This document shows positions 1-4,010 of a stretch of 5,190 nt of DNA, one piece after another. Within the stretch, counting starts at the first letter, position 1. Every line of letters starts with the position of its first letter. Source of the DNA: Sphingomonadaceae bacterium. Lineage in GTDB: Bacteria > Pseudomonadota > Alphaproteobacteria > Sphingomonadales > Sphingomonadaceae. The stretch spans positions 1 to 5,190 of the forward strand of contig RFSU01000164.1 of assembly GCA_009923795.1 (NCBI GenBank), given 5' to 3'. Both the position numbers and the translations under genes were made by a program. The notes under the pieces were generated by a model. It was not told where the DNA came from. It saw only the letters and a list, made by a program, of their open reading frames with translations, and made no database searches.

Positions 1-436
1 GCCCGTCTAGACGCGCGCCTGCGCTGTCTTCAATCAAGCGGGCACGACCGACAGCAGCCCCCTTCACATCGCCCTCCGCCTCTACCCAGCTGAGATAGAC
101 CATCTGATTGCGGGGAAAATCGGGATGCAGAACAACATCCCCAAGCCCGCCCTGACCCGCAGGGGAGACTTTGGGTGCACCAGACACGGGGGTCACATTG
201 CCCTTGTCGCGCCAGAGTTTGAGCTGTCCGGATTTCTCCGTCACCAGCGCCCGGCCATCGGGCAGGAAGGCCATGGCCCAAGGCTCGTTGAACCGGCCCT
301 GTTCCGTCATGCTATAGGGGGCGGCAGACATGCCCTCCTGCGCCTGAATTGTCCCGCCGCCGCAGGTCGCGAGCAGCAAGGCCGTGGCCGCGCCAAAGAA
401 TCGGTTCGAAAATGGTGAGATTGAACGGGGCATCAT
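1..436 (-). CDS. PQQ-dependent aldose sugar dehydrogenase-like protein (glucose/sorbosone dehydrogenase family), N-terminal part, truncated by the window edge
   Basis: Only the first 145 residues are visible; the reading frame is open through position 1. After a basic start there is a hydrophobic stretch (about residues 12-24, GAATALLLAT) followed by Cys25 and a Gly-rich linker, which is an export signal. The lipobox-like LATC has Thr rather than Gly/Ala/Ser before the Cys, so lipoprotein status is uncertain. The mature part opens the six-bladed propeller typical of the family: EPWAMAFLPDGRALVTEKSG (51-70), then GQGGLGDVVLHPDF (94-107) and VYLSWVE, closely resembling E. coli YliI/Asd. Family members oxidise aldoses in the periplasm using PQQ; the catalytic His and the PQQ and Ca ligands would lie in the missing part, so activity cannot be judged. 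Two adjacent ATGs (436 and 433) are possible. A GAGGAG motif at 448-453 lies about 10 nt upstream and favours 436. It is divergent from the nuclease gene. Confidence 0.88.
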   Translation of the reverse strand, partial: MMPRSISPFSNRFFGAATALLLATCGGGTIQAQEGMSAAPYSMTEQGRFNEPWAMAFLPDGRALVTEKSGQLKLWRDKGNVTPVSGAPKVSPAGQGGLGDVVLHPDFPRNQMVYLSWVEAEGDVKGAAVGRARLIEDSAGARLDG

Positions 437-605
437 AATAGCGGCTCTCCTCAGCGTGGCGGCACAGAATTCTAAGCACAACGCCCCTTCTATATGAACG
501 CTGTAAGACCAGAGATGGGTAGGGCGGCGTTCAACTTCAATCAATCCGGCCAAAATGGGGTGGGTTGCGCTTTGAGCGTAAATCTTTGTGCTCGACAGGC
601 CGTTC
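437..605. promoter_or_regulatory. Divergent intergenic region between sugar dehydrogenase and nuclease genes
   Basis: This 169-bp gap separates two divergently read genes and must hold the leftward promoter and probably the rightward one. It contains the candidate leftward promoter at 469-498, an 8-bp palindrome AGAATTCT (466-473) overlapping its -10, and a spaced inverted repeat TGAACGC (495-501) / GCGTTCA (527-533). I found no convincing -35/-10 pair for the nuclease gene. No coding segment with family features is seen on either strand. Confidence 0.5.
469..498 (-). promoter_or_regulatory. Candidate sigma70-type promoter for the sugar dehydrogenase gene
   Basis: Read on the minus strand, TTCATA (493-498, 4 of 6 to the -35 consensus) is followed after 18 bp by TAGAAT (469-474, 5 of 6 to the -10 consensus). 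This would place the transcription start near 462, about 26 nt ahead of the ATG at 436 and just upstream of its GAGGAG ribosome binding site. The layout is sensible, but such matches arise by chance in intergenic DNA and nothing else confirms it. Confidence 0.35.
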
Positions 606-1043
606 ATGTCGATCATGAAAACGATCCTTGCGGCTGTGATCCTGAGCGGGCTTGCCGCCCTCTCTATCCCCCCACAGCCAGCCCAAGCCCGCCAGGCGCG
701 CTTTACCCTGTGCACACAGGGCGGGGGCGAAAATTGCGTTGTGGATGGCGACACCATCTGGCTGCAAGGTGAAAAAATCCGCATTGCAGATATTGATACG
801 CCCGAAACTCATCCGGCCCGCTGCGCGCAAGAGGCGCTTTTGGGCGAAAAGGCAACGCTGCGCCTGCGCGATCTCCTCAATCAGGGGCGCTTTTCTGTGC
901 AGCCCATTAAGCGGGATCGGGATCGTTATGGCCGCAAGCTGCGCATCTTAGAACGCGACGGCCAGTCTCTGGGCCTTATTCTGGTGCGCGAGGGGCTGGC
1001 CCGGCCCTATCAGGGCGGACGGCGCGCGCCTTGGTGCGTTTAA
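606..1043 (+). CDS. Exported thermonuclease-family protein (staphylococcal nuclease SNc domain)
   Basis: A 145-residue protein with an N-terminal signal peptide (basic start, hydrophobic core ILAAVILSGLAALSI, cleavage probably after the AQA ending at residue 28), so it acts in the periplasm or outside the cell. The rest is one compact SNase fold: VVDGDT (45-50) with the metal-binding Asp49, IRIADIDTPE (58-67) with Arg59, Asp64 and Glu67, and RYGR (107-110) with Arg110. These match Asp21, Arg35, Asp40, Glu43 and Arg87 of Staphylococcus nuclease, so a Ca-dependent phosphodiesterase acting on DNA and RNA is expected. The terminal LVREGLARPY and a C-terminal WCV fit short alphaproteobacterial members. 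Four Cys (36, 44, 73, 144) could form two disulfides. Start choice: the ATG at 606 has ACAGG about 6 nt upstream; GTG 588 would add six residues before the signal, and ATG 615 would give the tightest signal peptide. Its substrate in vivo is unknown. Confidence 0.92.
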   Translation: MSIMKTILAAVILSGLAALSIPPQPAQARQARFTLCTQGGGENCVVDGDTIWLQGEKIRIADIDTPETHPARCAQEALLGEKATLRLRDLLNQGRFSVQPIKRDRDRYGRKLRILERDGQSLGLILVREGLARPYQGGRRAPWCV

Positions 1044-1064
1044 GACAATTCTAACGATATTGTC
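1044..1064. repeat. Inverted repeat GACAAT-N9-ATTGTC after the nuclease gene, upstream of the peroxiredoxin gene
   Basis: A perfect 6-bp inverted repeat (1044-1049 and 1059-1064) with a 9-bp spacer starts directly after the nuclease stop codon. The AT-rich arms and the lack of a following T-run make it a poor terminator. Its place just upstream of the candidate -35 of the peroxiredoxin promoter would suit an activator site. The arms are short enough for chance occurrence. Confidence 0.35.
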
Positions 1065-1067
1065 ATG

Positions 1068-1095
1068 TTGCGGACTCTCACGTCCTTGATATAGG
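1068..1095 (+). promoter_or_regulatory. Weak candidate promoter for the peroxiredoxin gene
   Basis: TTGCGG (1068-1073) and TATAGG (1090-1095) are separated by 16 bp, which would start transcription around 1102 with a leader of roughly 23 nt to the ATG at 1125. The matches are 3 of 6 and 4 of 6. A weak -35 next to an inverted repeat would fit an activator-dependent promoter, but this is inference. Confidence 0.2.
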
Positions 1096-1124
1096 TCGTC
1101 CCATCTTTTTGAGAGGATCTGACG

Positions 1125-1607
1125 ATGACGATTGCTGTTGGTGATGCGCTTCCTGCTGCGAACTTTGTAACCCCAACTGCCGAAGGCCCCCAGCCGGTTT
1201 CTTCTGCTGAGTTTTTTGCTGGCAAGCGCGTTGCGCTCTTTTCCGTGCCCGGTGCCTTCACGCCGACCTGCTCTGCCAAGCATTTGCCGGGCTTTGTTGA
1301 AAAGGCCGACGCCCTGAAGGCGAAGGGTATTGATGTCATCGCCTGCACCGCCGTCAACGATGCCTTCGTCATGGGCGCTTGGGGCAAGGCCTCTGGCGTG
1401 GATGGCAAGGTCACGATGCTGGCAGACGGCAATGGCGATTTTGTAAAGGCCGTTGGCCTTGAAATGGACGGATCAAAATTCGGCATGGGCGCGCGCGGCC
1501 AGCGTTTTGCGATGATCGTCAATGACGGCAAGGTTGAGCATCTTTTTGTGGAAGCCCCCGGCGAATTTCGCGTGAGTTCTGCAGAATATATGCTAGAACA
1601 GCTGTAA
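1125..1607 (+). CDS. Peroxiredoxin, PRX5-like (AhpC/TSA-Redoxin fold), apparently 1-Cys
   Basis: This 160-residue cytoplasmic thiol peroxidase has no signal peptide. It reduces hydrogen peroxide and organic hydroperoxides. The PRX5 active-site signature PGAFTPTCS (42-50) contains the peroxidatic Cys49 with Thr46, and the third catalytic residue, Arg127, lies in GARGQRFAMIVNDGKV (122-137). The second Cys, Cys74 in VIACTAVND, is at the conserved non-resolving position of this family. The C-terminal region where human PRX5 has its resolving Cys reads FRVSSAEYMLEQL without Cys, so glutathione/glutaredoxin or another thiol probably regenerates the enzyme. The length is usual for the family. ATG 1125 is preceded by GAGAGGA (1111-1117), a good ribosome binding site 7-8 nt away. 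The gene ends with tandem stops TAA TAG and then a strong terminator, so it is transcriptionally closed downstream. Nine of its ten Lys codons are AAG, hinting at codon bias of a well-expressed gene. Confidence 0.95.
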   Translation: MTIAVGDALPAANFVTPTAEGPQPVSSAEFFAGKRVALFSVPGAFTPTCSAKHLPGFVEKADALKAKGIDVIACTAVNDAFVMGAWGKASGVDGKVTMLADGNGDFVKAVGLEMDGSKFGMGARGQRFAMIVNDGKVEHLFVEAPGEFRVSSAEYMLEQL

Positions 1608-1629
1608 TAGTTTCCTGGGAGAGGAAAGC

Positions 1630-1663
1630 AGGGGACGGCGGGGCATCGCCGTCCCCTTTTTTT
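1630..1663 (+). terminator. Rho-independent terminator of the peroxiredoxin gene
   Basis: A perfect GC-rich stem GGGGACGGCG (1631-1640) / CGCCGTCCCC (1647-1656), extendable by one A-T pair, has a 6-nt loop and is followed by seven T (1657-1663). It lies 23 nt after the peroxiredoxin stop codon. This is a textbook intrinsic terminator and should isolate amn from upstream transcription. Confidence 0.95.
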
Positions 1664-1680
1664 GTGTCTCCGCCCTCGGC

Positions 1681-1709
1681 TTGCGAGCACCCACAGCTTT
1701 GTGTAAAAC
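1681..1709 (+). promoter_or_regulatory. Weak candidate amn promoter, placing transcription start at or next to the start codon
   Basis: TTGCGA (1681-1686) is followed after 17 bp by TAAAAC (1704-1709), each 4 of 6 to consensus. The strong terminator ending at 1663 implies that amn needs its own promoter within 1664-1715. With this pair the transcript would begin around 1716, the A of the ATG, giving a leaderless or nearly leaderless mRNA. This agrees with the absence of a purine-rich ribosome binding site before the gene. Confidence 0.3.
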
Positions 1710-1715
1710 TCCGCG

Positions 1716-3170
1716 ATGGATAAACAGACCAAGACACCACAAGGTCGGGCGCTTGTTGCGCAGCTCGATCGCCTTTTCAAAGACTCTGTCACCCGCCTTC
1801 GCGACGATATTGAGACCTATATCACGCATGGCACGCTGCCCGATCCGGCCAGCCGCACCGATGGCAGCTATGCCTATCCCGAAATCCACATCTTCTGGTC
1901 GGGCGATAGCGACAGCGCAGAGCCGCAACGCTCCTTCGGGCGGCTAGCAGCCCCCGGCCATTATGTCACCAGCATCACCAAGCCCGCTCTGTTTGCCGAT
2001 TATCTGGCCGAACAGATAGACATATTGATCGCCGATTATGGGGTGACCGTTGATATCCGCCGGGGAACACAGGAAATTCCCTTTCCCTATGTGCTCGACG
2101 CGGGAACTGAATTTGGCGATGTGCGGGCGATTGATCTCGCCCGCTGGTTCCCATCTACCGAACTGGCGGCGATTGGCGATGAAATTGCCGATGGGCTTCT
2201 CTTAAACGACCCGAGCCTGCCCCACCCGCTCTCCCTTTTTGATGGGCTGCGGACGGATTTCTCACTGGCGCGGCTGCGACATTATACGGGCACGCCGCCA
2301 GAACATGTGCAACGCTATGTGCTGTTCACCAATTATCACCGCTATGTGGATGAGTTTGTGCGCTGGGCCTGCAGCCAGTTGGGCGGAGAGAGCGGCTATG
2401 CGATGCTGTCCTGCCCCGGTGGCGTCACCGTCACCGAGAACACACAAGATCCGTTAAGCGCCGTTGCCGACAGCGCTTGGCGGCGGCACCAAATGCCCGC
2501 ATGGCATCTGACCGCGCCGGACAAAAGCGGGATCACGTTGGTCAATATCGGCGTTGGCCCGTCTAATGCCAAAACGATCACCGACCATTTGGCGGTGCTG
2601 CGCCCCGAAGCCTGGCTGATGATCGGCCATTGCGGCGGCCTGCGCGCGAGCCAGCGCATTGGCGATTTTGTGCTGGCCCATGCCTATTTGCGCGATGACC
2701 ATGTGCTGGATGATCTGCTGCCGCCGGAAATCCCAATTCCGCCCATTGCGGAGGTTCAACTGGCGATGGCCAAGGCGGCCGAAATTGTCTCAGGGGAGAG
2801 CGCGGACGCCCTCAAGGCGCGGCTGCGCACGGGCACAATTGTGACCACCGACGACCGCAATTGGGAATTGCGTTATTCCAAATCGGCGCTGCGCTTTTCC
2901 CAATCGCGCGCCATTGGCATTGATATGGAATCGGCGACCATTGCAGCCCAAGGCTATCGCTTCCGCGTGCCCTATGGCACCTTGCTCTGCGTGTCCGATA
3001 AGCCTTTGCATGGGGAGCTTAAATTGCCCGGACAGGCCAACCGCTTTTACGAGCGGGCGATTGCCGAACATTTGCTGATCGGGATCGAAACATGCCGCCA
3101 GTTAAAGGCAGAAGGCGCAAAACTGCACAGCCGCAAATTGCGCGCCTTTAATGAGCCGCCGTTCCGCTAA
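1716..3170 (+). CDS. amn: AMP nucleosidase (EC 3.2.2.4)
   Basis: Cytoplasmic enzyme hydrolysing AMP to adenine and ribose 5-phosphate, thereby adjusting the adenylate pool and feeding purine salvage. At 484 residues it equals the E. coli enzyme in length as I recall it, and long blocks are the same. The N-terminal AMP-nucleosidase-specific domain (about 10-185) has ELAAIGDEIADG and IPFPYV. A linking block has DFSLARLRHYTGT and YVDEFVRW. The C-terminal nucleoside phosphorylase-type domain carries NIGVGPSNAKT (277-287), IGHCGGLR (303-310), DDRNWELRYS, the ribose-binding IDMESATIAAQ (402-412) and SDKPLHGE (427-434), whose Asp428 matches the catalytic Asp of the E. coli protein. It ends in NEPPFR like that enzyme. 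An in-frame TAA at 1704 and no other start codon between fix ATG 1716 as the start, although no Shine-Dalgarno motif precedes it. The family is known for MgATP activation and phosphate inhibition. An SDR gene follows after 19 bp. Confidence 0.98.
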   Translation: MDKQTKTPQGRALVAQLDRLFKDSVTRLRDDIETYITHGTLPDPASRTDGSYAYPEIHIFWSGDSDSAEPQRSFGRLAAPGHYVTSITKPALFADYLAEQIDILIADYGVTVDIRRGTQEIPFPYVLDAGTEFGDVRAIDLARWFPSTELAAIGDEIADGLLLNDPSLPHPLSLFDGLRTDFSLARLRHYTGTPPEHVQRYVLFTNYHRYVDEFVRWACSQLGGESGYAMLSCPGGVTVTENTQDPLSAVADSAWRRHQMPAWHLTAPDKSGITLVNIGVGPSNAKTITDHLAVLRPEAWLMIGHCGGLRASQRIGDFVLAHAYLRDDHVLDDLLPPEIPIPPIAEVQLAMAKAAEIVSGESADALKARLRTGTIVTTDDRNWELRYSKSALRFSQSRAIGIDMESATIAAQGYRFRVPYGTLLCVSDKPLHGELKLPGQANRFYERAIAEHLLIGIETCRQLKAEGAKLHSRKLRAFNEPPFR

Positions 3171-3177
3171 GCCTGCC

Positions 3178-3188
3178 AGAGGAGAGGA
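3178..3188 (+). promoter_or_regulatory. Ribosome binding site that decides the SDR start
   Basis: The purine run AGAGGAGAGGA contains GGAG at 3181-3184, 5 nt before ATG 3190. It lies in the short gap after the amn stop codon. It selects ATG 3190 over the in-frame ATG at 3151, which lies inside amn, has no such motif, and would add 13 residues unlike the family's N-terminus. Confidence 0.85.
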
Positions 3189-3189
3189 T

Positions 3190-3972
3190 ATGGAGCCTTA
3201 TCAGAATTTGAGCCGGTCGGTTGCCGGGCGCGTCGTCATCATCACCGGCGCGGCATCTGGCATGGGGCGGGCAACGGCCCATCTTTTTGCACGAGAGGGA
3301 GCGCATGTCGCTGTAACCGATCTTGATCTGGCGGCGTGCCAACACGTGGTCACCGAAATCACAAATGCCGGGCCATTTAGGGCACAGGCCTTTGCCCTAA
3401 ATGTGTCGGATGGCAACGCGATCCCCCGCGTGGTGGCCGATATTGCGGCGGCGTTTGGCGGCATCGACATTCTCATCAACAATGCCGGCGTTTCCAGCTT
3501 TTGCCCGCTGGAGGACGAAGACTATGAAGAGATTTGGGCCCGCGCCTTGGCCGTGATGCTGACGGGTCAGCAGCGGATGGTTCGGGCCGCTCTCCCTTGG
3601 CTGCGGCAGAGTGATGCCGCACGCATCATCAACATTGCCTCCACCGAGGGGCTGGGGGCAACGCCCGGAAACACGCCCTATGTCGCTGCAAAGACCGGGG
3701 TGACGGGCCTGACCCGTAGCCTTGCGGCCGATCTGGGTAAGGAGGGCATTACGGTGAACTGCATCTGCCCCGGCCCGATCCTGACAGCCATGACCGAGAA
3801 GGTTCCAGAAGCGGACAAGGCCATCTTTGCAAAGCGGCGGACGGCCCTGCGCCGCTATGGCCTGCCTGAAGAAGTGGCGCACATGACGCTCAACCTCGCG
3901 CTGCCCGCGTCCAGCTTTGTCACTGGCGCCGTCATTCCGGTGGATGGCGGGTTGATGGCCCGCAATGCCTGA
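3190..3972 (+). CDS. Classical short-chain dehydrogenase/reductase (SDR), substrate unknown, catalytic Asn replaced by Met
   Basis: A 260-residue Rossmann-fold oxidoreductase of usual classical-SDR length. In order: cofactor motif TGAASGMG (19-26); Asp44 at the end of beta-2 (VTDLD), which favours NAD(H) over NADP(H); NNAG (97-100); Ser151 in NIASTEG; the YVAAK pair Tyr164/Lys168; the PGPI turn (194-197); and a C-terminal TGAVIPVDGG. Where most classical SDRs read V-N-L-x-G with the tetrad Asn, this one has VMLTG, with Met at 123. The Ser-Tyr-Lys triad is intact, so activity is still plausible, but the proton relay would differ. It resembles proteins often labelled 3-oxoacyl-ACP reductase or glucose dehydrogenase; these labels are generic and the substrate cannot be read from sequence. 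The 19-bp gap from amn suggests co-transcription, without showing a shared pathway. The start is chosen by the strong ribosome binding site at 3178-3188. Confidence 0.93.
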   Translation: MEPYQNLSRSVAGRVVIITGAASGMGRATAHLFAREGAHVAVTDLDLAACQHVVTEITNAGPFRAQAFALNVSDGNAIPRVVADIAAAFGGIDILINNAGVSSFCPLEDEDYEEIWARALAVMLTGQQRMVRAALPWLRQSDAARIINIASTEGLGATPGNTPYVAAKTGVTGLTRSLAADLGKEGITVNCICPGPILTAMTEKVPEADKAIFAKRRTALRRYGLPEEVAHMTLNLALPASSFVTGAVIPVDGGLMARNA

Positions 3973-3977
3973 CAAGG

Positions 3978-4001
3978 CCCGGGCTGACCTATCAGCCCGG
4001 G
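3978..4001. terminator. Hairpin between convergent SDR and M2 peptidase genes, probable bidirectional terminator without a T-run
   Basis: A perfect 10-bp inverted repeat CCCGGGCTGA (3978-3987) / TCAGCCCGGG (3992-4001) with a 4-nt loop lies 5 bp after the SDR stop and 9 bp from the stop of the opposing peptidase gene. The position and strength fit a shared terminator. However, the flanks are TCGTGTCG on the plus strand and CCTTGTC on the minus strand, so neither direction has a proper U-tract. It may instead protect 3' ends or act with Rho. Confidence 0.65.
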
Positions 4002-4010
4002 TCGTGTCGC

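Noticed and set aside
125..418. Plus-strand open frame of 97 codons at the left end
   Set aside because: It is antisense to the sugar dehydrogenase gene, whose minus-strand translation shows clear family motifs and a signal peptide. The plus frame shows no recognisable domain and has no ribosome binding site.
588..605. GTG start for the nuclease six codons upstream
   Set aside because: It adds MLDRPF before a good signal peptide and has no clear ribosome binding site. ATG 606 has a modest one. The choice is not certain.
1125..1163. Possible secretion signal on the peroxiredoxin
   Set aside because: The N-terminus MTIAVGDALPAANF is the normal first strand of the PRX5 fold. It has no hydrophobic core and no basic residues at the start.
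1040..1792. Minus-strand open frame of 250 codons over the peroxiredoxin gene
   Set aside because: It runs antisense through the entire peroxiredoxin gene and its terminator into amn. Its translation is low-complexity Ser/Arg/Pro-rich with no family resemblance.
3151..3189. Upstream ATG that would extend the SDR and overlap amn
   Set aside because: The extra residues (MSRRSAKPARGED) are unlike the family, and there is no ribosome binding site before 3151. A strong one sits directly before 3190.
3397..3975. Minus-strand open frame of 192 codons over the SDR gene
   Set aside because: It is a high-GC antisense shadow of the SDR. The plus strand carries all SDR motifs in order.
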